Shown piece by piece: positions 35,629-46,752 of a stretch of 64,000 nucleotides of DNA. The notes under the pieces are model-generated. The model was given only the letters and a program-made list of their open reading frames with translations. It made no database searches and had not been told where the DNA came from. The translations under genes were made by a program, and so were the position numbers. The stretch covers positions 496,001 to 560,000 of the forward strand of contig JAQQWL010000008.1 of the NCBI GenBank assembly GCA_038363925.1, in the 5' to 3' direction. This DNA comes from Apiospora phragmitis (Eukaryota; Ascomycota; Sordariomycetes; Amphisphaeriales; Apiosporaceae). Numbering within the stretch: position 1 is the first letter of the stretch; the number at the start of each line of letters is the position of its first letter.

Positions 35629-37355
35629 CTAGCTGTCTGGCTTCGGGACGGTACTAAATTTCACAGTACCCGGGAAACTAGTGCCATAAGGCGCAGGCTT
35701 TGGAAGGCAGCCCCAAGAGCATGCCCGCTTCATGAAAGGTACAGATTGCTTTTTGTCCAGTTCGGAGGCGTTGGCCGAGCCGATAGGCTCCTTGTCGCGC
35801 AATGCGACGATGCCCAAATCCCACCACTCGATCCACTGCGCAAGTGGCTTGACGACCTGTTTCCTGCAGGTGGAGCAAGGCACCGTGCCCATGTTCCCGT
35901 TGGCATCAGCTTGGGCGTTGAGGTCATGCAGGGTATCGGCCAGGTGATGCGGGTCGCTCCCTTCCAGGTATCCCGGCAGTTGCTCCCGCTGCGCCGTACG
36001 CGAACAGGCGCGAAGCGCGATTTCCATGAGAGAAGGTACCCGGCTGAACGTCGCGGCTGCCGTGTTGGTTTCGCGTGCCGCGCGAGGAAGTGCTGGCGAA
36101 GAGGCGAAATCCTCCGTTTCAACGACTAAAGGGGGCACATCATCTTCAGTAGGCAAGCTAGGAAGGGTGAACTGGGAGACCCGAACACCACGGCTGTCGG
36201 TGAACTGAATCGGCGAACGAGCTGCGAGGAGCATCTGCCATATCTCTAGAGGGAGGTTGGCACAACCTGGGGATTCTTTGACCCCCTTCAACCTATCACG
36301 CCTATCCAGCCACGCGCGGACGGTTTTGCCGTCATATGCTCCACTTCCATCAGTCTCATGGAGTATCACTATGTCCTCTGGCTCATCAGATAGGACTGGG
36401 AAAAGCGTGCCGTATTCATGACGTTGATCCGGTTGATGGAACGGATTGGGGTGTACAATCAATTCCTTCAGCTTGCCCTCGTACGTCATGAGGTCGAGCA
36501 GCTCTGCCGGAAGATAGCGTAGACGGGTAAGAGATACATTCACAGTTTTGAGATTCCTCAACTTCCCAATGACCGGTGGTAACTCAGCCATCTGGGTATT
36601 TCGCAGACTGAGGACAGAAAGGAACTCGAGGTTGAACAGCGCACCAGGCGCGCGGATAAGTGGGTTGCCAGACAGGAATACCTTCAGAACCGGATCTTTG
36701 TGTTCAAACGGCACTCCGTCAGTGACAAGTGGAATACACGAGAGTTCACCAAGAGATGATAGCACAGCATCGGACAGTCGTTCGAGTCCCAGTGAGCTGA
36801 ATTTGTCGTTAGTAAGCTAACATCCTATCTTGGGCCAATTTCGGATACTCACGTCAGATCGAGATTTTCCTTGCCCAGGTCAATGGCCTCTATGATGCGC
36901 CGATGAGCTTCTCTTTCAGCTGGGGAAGGCACGGCGACTGGCCGCGACACATTAAGCTGGGGCAGTTTGGGATTGGCAGTGAGGCCGATTTCCATCCCCA
37001 CATCTTCCATATCCGTCGATATATCGCTTCCCATCCAGACACCGCTATCAGATTGGCGTTGGAGTGTCCGCTTCGTTGTGGGTTTTGGTCGAACTTCATC
37101 ACCAAAGGCCGAGTCGCCCGAGGCCGGGTGTTGCTGAAACCAGCTACCGACATATCGCTTTTTCCGCTGCCTCCCACCTTGCGCGTAGTTTTCGACGTTT
37201 GGATCATCATCACTTGAGAAAACGGCAGGATCACTGGAGTTGGAGAATAATGGTGGCGCGTTATTCGCACCCCTAACGCGCTTGCGCGTGAAGCTCTGGC
37301 TTCCAGAATCCCAGGAGACTGAAGGTAGTGGGGGTAAGGTTGGTTCGTCGGCCAT
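35629..37355 (-). CDS. leucine-rich repeat protein with cysteine motifs
   Basis: Two exons on the minus strand, 37355-36853 and 36796-35629, 556 aa; the 56 bp intron starts GTGAGT and ends TTCAG. The start is the ATG at 37355 (MADEPTLPPLPSVSWDSGSQ). The first 180 residues are polar and low-complexity with basic patches (KRVRG, RQRKKR). Then come LRRs around VLKVFLSGNPLIRAPGALF, LSVLSLRNTQMAELPPVIGK and TVNVSLTRLRYLPAELLDL. The C-terminal part has VPCSTCRKQVV with QWIEWWDLG and later RACSWGCLP, a CxxC plus CxxxC set that could bind metal. The protein is probably cytosolic or nuclear; the function of this fungal LRR type is unknown. No damage is seen. Confidence 0.82.
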
Positions 37356-38040
37356 GGCGACAACGTTCACTTATAAACACCCTTGGGAGATAATAAAAAG
37401 AGCCGTGTAATCTGGGTCAATACTATAATGTCGGGAGCCGTGCCGTGTCCGTACGTGAGTGGGTACGGCAAGACCAGTTTGCTAAAAGGTGGTGATTCAG
37501 GCGATGTTGAGGGGAGAGCAGCCAATGGAAAACGCGACACGCGACAAGTTAAGGAGTGACGCAGAAAACAACGCGCCGGCCCCGCCACGATGCGGAGCTA
37601 TCCGTCCCACATGCCGGAAGGATCCATTTTCTCCAGACCGGAGACTTTAGACTTGGTACAAATCTCTTTCGCCTGATACAACAAATTTATCAGATACCAT
37701 CAGGGTCTCGTTGGTTTTCTTTCCTTTTCGCTCTCTTCCATACCCCAAAAGATGCAAAGCCTCAGCTGCGGGTTGTGACTTGCATCGTCAGCAAGATCTA
37801 GAACTACTCGAGGCTGGAAGATGGTACCTATTACAGGACACGGCTAAAAGCTTGTGTCGCTCTGATATCAGAGCGTTTTCAAGGGCCTCGGGAGCGATGA
37901 GATTGTAAGACCCCTTGCTGCTCTTCACGCGAGACAGCCGTCACCGTTTGGCTTACTGGGCGGCTGAGCCTACTATCCGATGGGTCTCGGGTCGTCTCTG
38001 CATCAAAACTCCTTTGCATCTTCATTCATCTTATTCCCAG
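37356..38040. other. upstream region of the LRR gene / 3' flank of PLP2
   Basis: 685 bp, no gene seen. Confidence 0.5.
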
Positions 38041-38875
38041 TCATCGTCGTCCTCTACCATAGCATGCCTTATATTTCCGGACTTTATACCGGCTTTTCCC
38101 ATCAACTTTTCCTCCTTCGCGTCCTCGGCGTCTCTTTTTTCTCTTTACAACCCGCATGTCTTTTTCGCCCACAGCACCGACTTCGACTAATAGATCGTCG
38201 ACTTCGAGCATGCTCATCCGCACGCCGCCGACGGTCATTAACGTGACTACTTGTTTGACAATGTCGCCATTATTGTAGACCAGAATCGTTGGGCAGTTGC
38301 GATCCGGGTAATTTTCGATCGCCTTGTCCGCTTGTATCTCGCAGAACTTGACATCGCCATACTCTTTCGCAGCTTGTTTCCAGAGTTCGGACAGGACTCG
38401 GGATTCAACGTTGGTGCCCATGGAAGATGTAAGGTTGACGAACACAGGGCCGTTGTTAGAAGCTTCCGTGACCGCTCGCTGGTACTCTGGCTTTGAAACG
38501 GGATACACTGCGCCGTGGATAGCCTTCTTGGTGAGAGCGTTGAGCTCCTGCATGCGGCGTTGTTTGTATGATTCCAAGAAAGCATCATCCTCTAGATCTT
38601 CGAGCTCATCGAGCTCATCCAAGTCCTTTCCCTCTAGTCGATTCTCATGTGCGATTCGTCGACCCTCGATCATGGCCTCCTCGATCATGGGTGTTGGGGA
38701 TGGGGGTTTCTCGGGAATGACGCCATGTTTCCGCAGAATCTCGTTCCTGGGGGAAAGATACATTAGAATCGAGGTTGGCAGGTAAAACACTACTGTTTGT
38801 GCATCCATACCATTCTGTGTCTGCGTTAGGATCATCAATGGGCACAGCAATTCGCTGCTCCTGCGGTGCTGCCAT
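38041..38875 (-). CDS. PLP2: phosducin-like protein (Plp2/PhLP2/VIAF type)
   Basis: Thioredoxin-fold co-chaperone of the CCT chaperonin, needed for actin and tubulin folding in yeast. Exons on the minus strand are 38875-38811 and 38746-38041, giving 256 aa; the 64 bp intron splits the Trp of NADTEW|NEILRKHG. The N-terminal helix region has the family's DPNADTEWNEILRKHGVIP, and an acidic coiled stretch (LDELDELEDLEDD) follows. The thioredoxin domain includes YPVSKPEYQRAVTEAS, VFVNLTSS, FCEIQADKAIENYPDRNCPT and ILVYNNGDIVKQVVTL. The tail is very basic (KRKKRRRGREGGK). The first in-frame ATG is at 38875. It is divergent from the eS27 gene with 733 bp between starts. The gene is intact. Confidence 0.92.
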
Positions 38876-39608
38876 CTTCACTATTGCCCCTTTTCTGTCG
38901 AGGGGCCAAGCGGTCGCAGAATAAGGGCAGGGAACGAGGCGGTAAGAGGCAGCAAGAGATGCGGTGAAATAGAGTAAATAATGTTCGTTGAGTGTGAGGC
39001 GTCCCTGGGATTACGTAGGCTAGATCTGGGCAACGGCCAAAGGTAGAGCTCTGAACAAAGTAAATAAAAAAGACCCTGCAGGCTTCCAAGTTTGGCTTGG
39101 AGGACGGGAACCCAGCGCAAAGAGAGCCCGGCCATTGACGCGGTTACCTGCAGGCCGGCCAGTTAGAGCCCCCACACCGGATGCCACAAGCCTTAGACCG
39201 CTCGTAACTCGTTACGTTACTGCACCTACCCCGTCCAGTGCATTACATAAGCCTCTGAGCATAGACCATCTTGGCTGCTCTGGCCCCACAGTAGTACTTT
39301 TGGCCCTTTTCCCAGGCTGCCAGTGGAAGCCCTAGACCCTAATTGCGCTTTTCCCTTTTTTAGACCACTACCAAAAGACGAATTGCCTCTGTGGAGCCCT
39401 GCCCAGCAGCTGGCAGTGAAAGACTCTGAACTTTTTGCCCCTGGAACCTCCAAGTTTGCCCACACGAGACTCCTCCCCCTCCCTCACACTCAACCATCAT
39501 CCATCCTGGCGAGCGCGAATCTGCATCGAACAACTTCCAGATTTCCATCAGGCAATATTCTGCTCGCTACCGATTCGATCAAGACAGTTTTTCTAACAGT
39601 CAGACAAG
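38876..39608. promoter_or_regulatory. divergent promoter region of PLP2 and eS27, with ARCCCTA elements
   Basis: The 733 bp region separates two growth genes. AGCCCTA (39328-39334) and ACCCTAA (39336-39342) lie about 270-280 bp before the eS27 start codon. The first matches the ARCCCTA core bound by Tbf1-type factors in yeasts. Function is inferred only. Confidence 0.45.
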
Positions 39609-40223
39609 ATGGTGAGTTGCATTGGTCTTTGTTTTGGAATCTAAACGCCGGGCCATTCGAGGCGAAGCAATTTTGGCTTCTTGCCGCCACAAACATTTCC
39701 GGCTGCCCTCGACATCGACGACAATCTTGAACACAATGTATCCCTGGCTCAACATCGAAAGAGACCACTCATCACTCGTCAATGTGATTGCTATAAGATT
39801 TATTGGGCCGGCGTTTGGGGGATTTTAGCTTTTTTTTTTTTTTTTTGACGCACACAGAAGTGCTGACAAAATTCATTGATAGGTTCTCGCTGTTGATCTT
39901 CTCAACCCCAGCCCGGCTGCCGAGGCTAAGAAGCACAAGCTCAAGGTAAGGCATTGTCGCCCTTGATGGCGTGCTTGAAGTCTCGCATTTCTTGCCGCCC
40001 TGGGTCAACGCATAGTGACTAACGCAACTTGCCACGACAGACTCTTGTGCCTGCTCCCCGATCCTTCTTCATGGACGTCAAGTGCCCCGGCTGCTTCACC
40101 ATCACCACCGTTTTCTCTCACGCCCAGACCGTCGTCATCTGCCAAGGATGCACCACTGTCCTGTGCCAGCCTACCGGTGGTAAGGCCAGATTGACCGAGG
40201 GCTGCTCTTTCCGAAGAAAGTAG
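39609..40223 (+). CDS. RPS27: 40S ribosomal protein eS27
   Basis: Small-subunit zinc-ribbon protein. Exons are 39609-39611, 39883-39945 and 40041-40223, giving 82 aa, the same length as yeast eS27. The first coding exon is just the ATG. Exon 2 encodes [20 protein letters not shown] and exon 3 starts at [10 protein letters not shown]. The zinc ribbon is VKCPGCF and [13 protein letters not shown], and the protein ends EGCSFRRK. Intron 1 (271 bp) contains a 17-base T run. The two N-terminal introns are a conserved place for regulation of ribosomal protein genes in fungi (family knowledge). The gene is intact. Confidence 0.97.
39830..39846. repeat. poly-T tract in eS27 intron 1
   Basis: Seventeen consecutive T residues, ending about 36 bases before the intron 1 acceptor. 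Confidence 0.8.
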
Positions 40224-42778
40224 ACGGTTCCTCCATCTGCTTTTCTTTTGTTTTGGGCATAGGTCACGACTTCATGGTACAGCTCGGATGTCTGCAAAAG
40301 AGCCTCTATTACGGTGGATGGGCGCATAGAAAATGGGCATCATCATTCATGTCTTCTGGACATATTCGACGACATGACACAACCTACCTCTCAGTGCAGA
40401 TAGACGACGGATTACCAAAGGATCCTCAATACAAAAAGGGGCGTTTTGGGGTCCTGATATCTTTGCGCATCACATCGTTTCTCCGCGAGTCGTTCTCCGT
40501 TTTTTCTCGGTTCCGTGTATCAGGAAGTCGTCATTCCACGCACATGAAGCTGGTGGGTTTTTTGTTGCATGGGTGGATAGCTGGAAATAGCTTCCACATG
40601 AGCGTCTCAGACATGCTTTTGGGAAAAAGGCATAGTTTAGCCGCGAGGACGTGGAACGCCGATTGAGGATCGCTAAATACCCAAGTGTGGTGGTTTTACG
40701 GTCTTCACTACGCCTTTGCGAATTCAAAAGAGTTCCACGAAATCGTCCCACGCCCATCCTGTTGAACCAAGTAATTGCAATCTAGCCGGTCTCGTTTTGC
40801 GTTCCTGGCCTGCCTATGCATCTGATCTTGCTCATTCTCAGATGAAGCCCACCCTTCGTAGAATGTCCTTGCTCGAGTCACATACGGGTAACATCCCGTC
40901 GCAACCCCTCATCTAGCTATAAAGGTAATCTATGATGGCGAACTACGTCAACGTATGATATGATACACCTTATGCCTCCCACATGGATAGCTAGTGTTCA
41001 ATTTGCCAGCTGCCGGCTTTGCTTCTCAACGTTGGAGAGTCTGCATCTAGTAGGTACTTAAGATACCGAGCTTCTGATAGTACATTGATTGGTAGATGCA
41101 ATTCGACGCCCTGAGAGAGATAGCATGTTTGAAGAAAATCCAGATTACGAGCTACCCCTATTCGATTCACCTTGCCTTACAACATCAGAATAGGGGTGGC
41201 TCGTATATCCAACAACCAAAGATTCCGCATAATGCAAAGCATTTATAGTAAAGTGTCAAAGGGTGTGGTTCCATGATCTTACCGAGTTTATCCTTCCAAG
41301 CGATAACACGATTCGCAATATGAGGCGTGACATTGCCCTGGGGTCTGAAGCTCCCAGGAAGTCAGTCACGAGCCATGTGATAACGGTTGATAGACAATAG
41401 CAGTAATCACCATAAATTATCAGTGTATTTAGAAAGCCTTGTCCATCTGGGTTGGCTTCGTATGTAGTCAGTCTCCCGAAATGTCTCGGTGCCAATGACA
41501 AGTTACGCTATCGAATCTTGACATGTTTCTACACTTTGGCTGATCTTATGTCAAGACTGAATAGTTTCGACAACTAAAGGGATGTTTGTAATATCCTGCT
41601 AATGCGCCACGTTATGCGCAATTTTATTGAAGCCGAATAGCATCGAAACTTGGAAGCGAAGATGGAAGCGAAGATGCTGCATCACTACCTATATATATGC
41701 ATGCTTTACACGTTCTGTCAACTGATAAGAGTAACCTTGAATACTTGGCGGTATTATCTCCAGCCAGGCCAGATGAGAGCCAATGTTCGGCGGCTGCACT
41801 ATCGTTGACTGATTTGCCAACAGCAGGAGCCGCTGCCAGATTGTGACGATGATTCGACAGGTACCACTTTGAGTCCACACCAATCATGGTAGTGCTCGTG
41901 TAACGAGGGAGCCAACGCTTACAAAAGCCGACGCTTAAAGAAGCCAACAAGCATGTAAGCAGAGCCGCTGGCTGCCCTACCATCCTTCACTCCTTCCTTG
42001 GTTTCCATCATTTTTGTACGAACCGGTTTGCACAGATTGAAATTAAATATCTCCTTAACCTTAGTTGAGTCTCGCGTCTGACGTCGTCACTTTGTAAATG
42101 GCCGGGTCCCGATAGGATCGTGGAAGTGGGCCTGTCTATCGGATCTGGGAAAGAGCGCTTTACGCGAAAACACACGTCTCATCTGGTTGCGGCGCGTGGA
42201 TTGTAAGGTGCCTTGGCTTCATTACGTGCGTGCCCCCGGCTTCAGTTGCTGTTTCTCCCCGCTCAGTCGATCGGCGCTGCTGATATCCACTACAAAGGGT
42301 CACAGATTCCCGCTCCCCAGCACTGTCAGCCTCCTCCTGCAATTATCCGTTCCCAATCAATCAATCCTTCCATCATTCAATCATTTATCCCACACTCCTT
42401 CACTTTTTCTCCCGCTCATAAGGTCATGCTTGGATGAGAGGGGCGCCTGACGATAAGCGACACGATCTTGAACAACAAACGCACGAGCGCATTGGTCTTC
42501 GGCCCTTGATTTCGCCTGCTTCCCCAGAAACCCACCTCGCTACGCCAGCTGGCCGGCATATCGGCAGCCCCCTTGAGGCGGAGCTTGCTTCAGATTGATC
42601 TGACCTTACGGGACGAAGCTGTCAATCTCGCACTTCCAGTTTCGACTGGCATAAGAGCTCGAACTGGACGCCATAATTGACGGATATACCCTGGAGAAAT
42701 AAATAGCCTGTGCTCCGTCCTGTTCCGCCAACTAAACAACCAGTTCATCGGATGCCATTTTCTATCATTCCTCTCCAG
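40224..42778. other. 2.6 kb intergenic, no supported gene
   Basis: Contains the eS27 3' flank and a long upstream region of the RNR-inhibitor gene; the last 500 bp are pyrimidine-rich with TCAATC-type motifs. A 12 bp direct repeat lies at 41652-41675. No gene is supported. Confidence 0.45.
41652..41675. repeat. 12 bp direct tandem duplication
   Basis: GGAAGCGAAGAT occurs twice head to tail. Confidence 0.7.
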
Positions 42779-43633
42779 ATGTCCGTACCTAGAACGAAAC
42801 GTCAATTTGCCGGCGCATCCAGCGACCCTTCACAGCGACAAATCACTTCTTTTTTTAATAGCAGCGGCGTCGTCTCATCAACACCGTTGTTGCTCAACGC
42901 CACTGGCACAATCACCCCACGTTCATTCACTGCCGCTAGCAACACCGACCAAGCCAATCTGCTCTCGGTTGGCATGCGAGTGCGCAAAGCTGTGCCTGAA
43001 GGATACAAGACAGGAACTTATAGCGCCTTTTCGCTGTGGGACGAAGCCGGCAACGAAATGGCCGGTGCAGGTGCCGGCGACACGGGTCGGTCGCGAGCGA
43101 ATGCCGTCTCGACGCCGCGCGAGCTACTGCCCTTCTGTGGCATCAACAGAGTTGGCGGCTTGAGCACACAGTCCTCTACGGAGACCTTTTCCTTCAATGC
43201 TACGGCGCCCGTCCACCAACCCACAATCAGATCAGCCGATGCCATGGACAGCAGTGATGAGCTGCCAGGTCTGACGATGAGCCAGGAGTCCACAGACTCC
43301 AATGACTCTGTAAGCTGCGGTGTCACCGGGGCTAGGACGCGGAAACGCTTCTTCGTCGAGGACGAGGATGACGCGCCCGAATTGCCTGGCCGACTGAACA
43401 TCGTGGGCTGGCATGACGATGATGCCGTCAGCCCACGTAGTCTGGCGCCCGCCGGCTGGGGCAATGGTAGGGTCATGGCTGTGCCGCGAAAAGGACGCAC
43501 TCGAGGCAAGTTGGCCGGCATGTCAGGACGTGCTGCAGCGATGGGACAAGAAAATACGATGGTAATGGGTAATGATTTTGACGAGGCACCGTTTCTGGAT
43601 CGTACATGGGAAGTGGAGATGAGCGATGTCTAA
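42779..43633 (+). CDS. putative ribonucleotide reductase inhibitor (Spd1/Dif1-type) with PIP box
   Basis: Single exon, 284 aa from ATG 42779 (MSVPRTKRQFAGASSD); ATG 42752 in the same frame is possible (293 aa). The segment LLSVGMRVRKAVPEGYKTG resembles the conserved core of fungal RNR-inhibitor proteins (Spd1 family), small disordered proteins that restrain ribonucleotide reductase or its small subunit. Near the N-terminus is QRQITSFF, a perfect PCNA-interacting motif (Q-x-x-I-x-x-F-F). The rest is mostly disordered, Ser/Thr-rich with an acidic cluster (FVEDEDDAPELP). It ends with FLDRTWEVEMSDV, an aromatic/acidic tail. In S. pombe, Spd1 is destroyed through CRL4-Cdt2 on PCNA in S phase, so a PIP box fits. 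Family assignment is from motif memory only. Confidence 0.7.
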   Translation: MSVPRTKRQFAGASSDPSQRQITSFFNSSGVVSSTPLLLNATGTITPRSFTAASNTDQANLLSVGMRVRKAVPEGYKTGTYSAFSLWDEAGNEMAGAGAGDTGRSRANAVSTPRELLPFCGINRVGGLSTQSSTETFSFNATAPVHQPTIRSADAMDSSDELPGLTMSQESTDSNDSVSCGVTGARTRKRFFVEDEDDAPELPGRLNIVGWHDDDAVSPRSLAPAGWGNGRVMAVPRKGRTRGKLAGMSGRAAAMGQENTMVMGNDFDEAPFLDRTWEVEMSDV

Positions 43634-44107
43634 CGAGCGAAGGGAAACTGAACGCAACGGGGCAATGTGATTAGAGATGCCTTGGAGGCAGTGGTGTTTT
43701 GCAGCGAGCTTTGGGTTTTGCATGGAATGGCGCATAGGGAGCACACTTGAGGGCTGGTTTTTTTATACGGCAGGCCGCTTATAAAGCGATCGGGCGAACT
43801 CGGTTTGGTTTTGCAAAGACTGGATAGTCTGGGGGCAGCCAGTTACGGTAGAGGACGCGTTTGCTAACGGCAAACTCTCGGTCATGGTGGTGTTGGGTCT
43901 CGATAGCCGTGAGCATGAGCATGCAGTGAATATGTAGTGTACAATGTCCAATTATCTAGCAGATCACCTTTAGCCAGCTGGGAAGTGTTTTTCGATGGCG
44001 AACTCGAGGCCAGCTTAGGTCTAAATAAAGTCGCGCGGCCTCAGTTGCCACGACCTTGAATCAAAAGCAGACCAAGTAACGGAAATTTCCGAAAATAACG
44101 ATGATTC
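43634..44107. other. intergenic between convergent genes
   Basis: 474 bp of 3' flanks, nothing else seen. Confidence 0.5.
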
Positions 44108-45690
44108 TTATTCAATGATAATGTCAACTTCCTCTGTTTGTGAACACCAAGTTTCTGCTATTACATTCTGATAGTCTTGCACATGGGCTATCCCGACCCT
44201 AGTATAGATAGGTGGCTTTTGCGCTTCATGGGTAGAATTAAAACTCGGTTTCACAAGAAGAAGAGTCACTTCAATCCCATCGCGGACCACACTCCGCGAC
44301 GTACCTAGGATCACATATTCTACAGGCCCCGGGCTATCATCGTAATCCATGATGGCTTTGTGCTCTGCCGCCAGGGGCGAACCACCATCGGAAGGAAGCA
44401 CGACACAGCGACCGCCCCACGGGAACGTGTTCTGGACTAGACCGCATTTGCCCTTGGAACAGGTGACGTGCAACTTGTCCGATATGATGGGGCCAAAGGG
44501 ATTATCGGACCCGTCGAGACACTCTAACTCCACGTCTTGCAGGACCAAGGATTCGACCAGTCGGATACCACTCCTGTACACCCTGGTCGCGTCGTCGACC
44601 TCGTCGGGACGTATGGCCGGGAAGACCGGTTCCGCCGACTTCCAGGCCACAGGGATGTCACGGGACGTCCAAGACCACGTCGGCTTCCTGGGCGGTTCGT
44701 GCCGGGGTCCCGGATCCAGATAAGAGGTGTGATACCAGCCGAGATCGGTGGCCAGGATGTGCGCCCACAGGCCGGCCAGGTAGCGCGCCCCCGTCTGCGC
44801 CGCGAGCCGCCTGGCTGCTACGGGACCAATCGACCGCACCTCCAACTTGTCGCCGCCGAACTCGCGGACAAACGGGAGGCCGTCTTCGGTCGTGAAGGCG
44901 CCGCGGCTCTCCCATACCATCTGGGTGGCGGTGAAGTGGATGGTCCGCGGCGACAGTATGTTCTCCTGGAACGTCCAGCCCCGCGTGGAAAGGATGCTGT
45001 CCTCGGGGGCGCTTGGCCTGTCCAGATTCAGCGGTGGTCTGTAGATCAGGAGAGTGGACTCCTCGCCGGTGCTCAGCATGTTCGTGATCTCTGTGAAGCA
45101 GTTGCTGTTGTTATAGATGTTAATGTTTTCTTCGTTGTCCACCAATAACAATTGACCCTGTTTATCTGTTTCATAATCTGGACCGTCGGTGGGAACAGCC
45201 CTCCTCTTCTTCGTATCCCGCCAAATCTATCCGGGCTGTTGTCTGCAGCGATGGTCAAGAAGGCATGGCGGTAGATTGAGGCCATTTTGACGGACTCGGT
45301 GGCCCAGTCCTCTTTGGAGTCCTGGATGATGCACAGGGCGTCGACCCACAGGTATCGGATACCGAGCGGCCGCGTTATCGTGACGGCGTCCTGGAACGAG
45401 GGCGGCAGGATCCCGTGGAGTATGCCGCGAAGGCGGGAATTGAATGTTTGCGGATGTGGTGATGAGGTCCTTGGCCAGTGTTCCGCCCCAACAATGACTC
45501 AATGCGATGAAGTCAGGAAGGGCCTTCGACGATTCAGACCAGGACTCCGACTCCGATGACACCAGGCGTACGGGAGATCTCTCGCTCCAGTGCGACTTCA
45601 CACCGTCGGGAAATACGTCGAGCAGCCGCGCGGGATGCTGCGAGATCGGGGTGGTGGTCTTTAATGGCTTGTTATCGTTGTAGTGTAATT

Positions 45691-45709
45691 CAGCAGCAGC
45701 AGCAGCAGC
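45691..45709. repeat. CAG trinucleotide repeat in the HET gene
   Basis: Six CAG units on the + strand encode a polyalanine run on the minus strand in the HET reading frame. Confidence 0.8.
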
Positions 45710-46182
45710 ATCCCGCGCCATACATCCACGTATGAATCCTGCCGCCGCGCCCGGCTGCAAATCTTCTTGCACATGTTTATTTGCCGGGATCCCGTAACTC
45801 GTAGCAGCGGGATCACCTGGCGGGTGAACACATATGGAAAGGGATGCCGTATCATGGGTTCAGGTCTGGCATTGTTGTAATACCCGAGCGCGACCGGCGC
45901 CGGCGGCGTGTTGTCCTCCCTCTTATTAGCAGCAGCACCGCCTTTTGTCTCATTCCCGTCAAAGACGCAATGGAACGTCCCCACGTCTCTCCCGAAGCTG
46001 GAGCAGAGATCGCAGCTGAACTTTGGCTTGTCGTAGTACATAACCTTGGCCATGAGTGACTCGATATTCATCGTGCGGCAGGTGTCGCATATTGTGAAAT
46101 GATTGCCGGACCTGTCTCCCTCAAGTCACGCTGCTGGCTTCATACTGTCAGGTTCGCTCAGACCTAGCAGGTCCAATTCCAT

Positions 46183-46206
46183 GCCCAGGCCCAGGCCCAG
46201 GCCTAG
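46183..46206. repeat. GCCCAG hexanucleotide repeat
   Basis: Four copies, the last imperfect; on the minus strand they encode Leu-Gly pairs near the HET N-terminus. Confidence 0.8.
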
Positions 46207-46207
46207 C

Positions 46208-46252
46208 ACGTCTCCCACATCTCCCACGTCTCCCACGTCTCCCACGTCTCCC
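46208..46252. repeat. 9 bp tandem repeat (ACGTCTCCC x5)
   Basis: Five units, one with a single base change. On the minus strand they encode Gly-Asp-Val repeats directly after the first ATG of the HET locus. Confidence 0.88.
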
Positions 46253-46254
46253 AT

Positions 46255-46752
46255 ATTATCGAAGCCTGTGCAAGAATAAAGGATGGTCTCAAAGTTTAGA
46301 AGTCTCACTATTACTATACAAAACACGATTTAGCTGGTCCTCTTATAAGCCTAAATATGCAACAATATGTATATTACCATGTGAGTTGAGAAAGCACCGC
46401 CATGTTCATGGTGCGGCCTCTTGGAAGACACCCACACTCTCATGCAGACCATCAGGCAGCAACTCGGCTGCTGAGACATAGTAGCCAATGGAATTTTGGA
46501 ACACCCTGCATCTCTCGATGAGCTGAAACAATGCAAAACGCGCATCGTTGGTTTGGGCACTTATAACACTTTAAATGATTCTGAATAGTATTATTACGCA
46601 GTAGACTACGGTAGGTGTAGCCAAAGACCAGTATTGTGCTCATCTAGCTAGCCAAGTACGGCCAATCCAATGCACCCGTCCCCATACTACTTACAGACAT
46701 CTGTGCCGACCCGTTCTTGATATGCTACATCCTGTAACCTTACAGCAGGCGG
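46255..46752. other. intergenic, no gene seen
   Basis: 498 bp between the HET locus start and the Gemin2 stop, both on the minus strand. Nothing is supported. Confidence 0.5.

Larger units (their letters stand above)
44108..46254 (-). pseudogene. HET-domain (heterokaryon incompatibility) gene, disrupted
   Basis: A HET-domain gene of the fungal non-self recognition type, readable only across several breaks. Going along the minus strand: MGDVGDVGDV repeat start at 46254; an in-frame TGA at 46128-46126; then the same frame continues with NHFTICDTCRTMN and FSCDLCSSFG. There is a frame change about 45867-45843, then LLDVFPDG and the HET signature DFIALSHCWGG. A second frame change occurs at about 45437-45435 before LRGILHGILPPSFQDAV and IRYLWVDALCIIQDS. 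A third is about 45212-45195, before VPTDGPDY. The rest (GWTFQENILSPRTIHFT onward) is open to 44108. HET domains trigger cell death on allorecognition. The indels alone could be assembly errors; the stop codon is a further lesion, so the gene is probably inactive. Confidence 0.72.
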
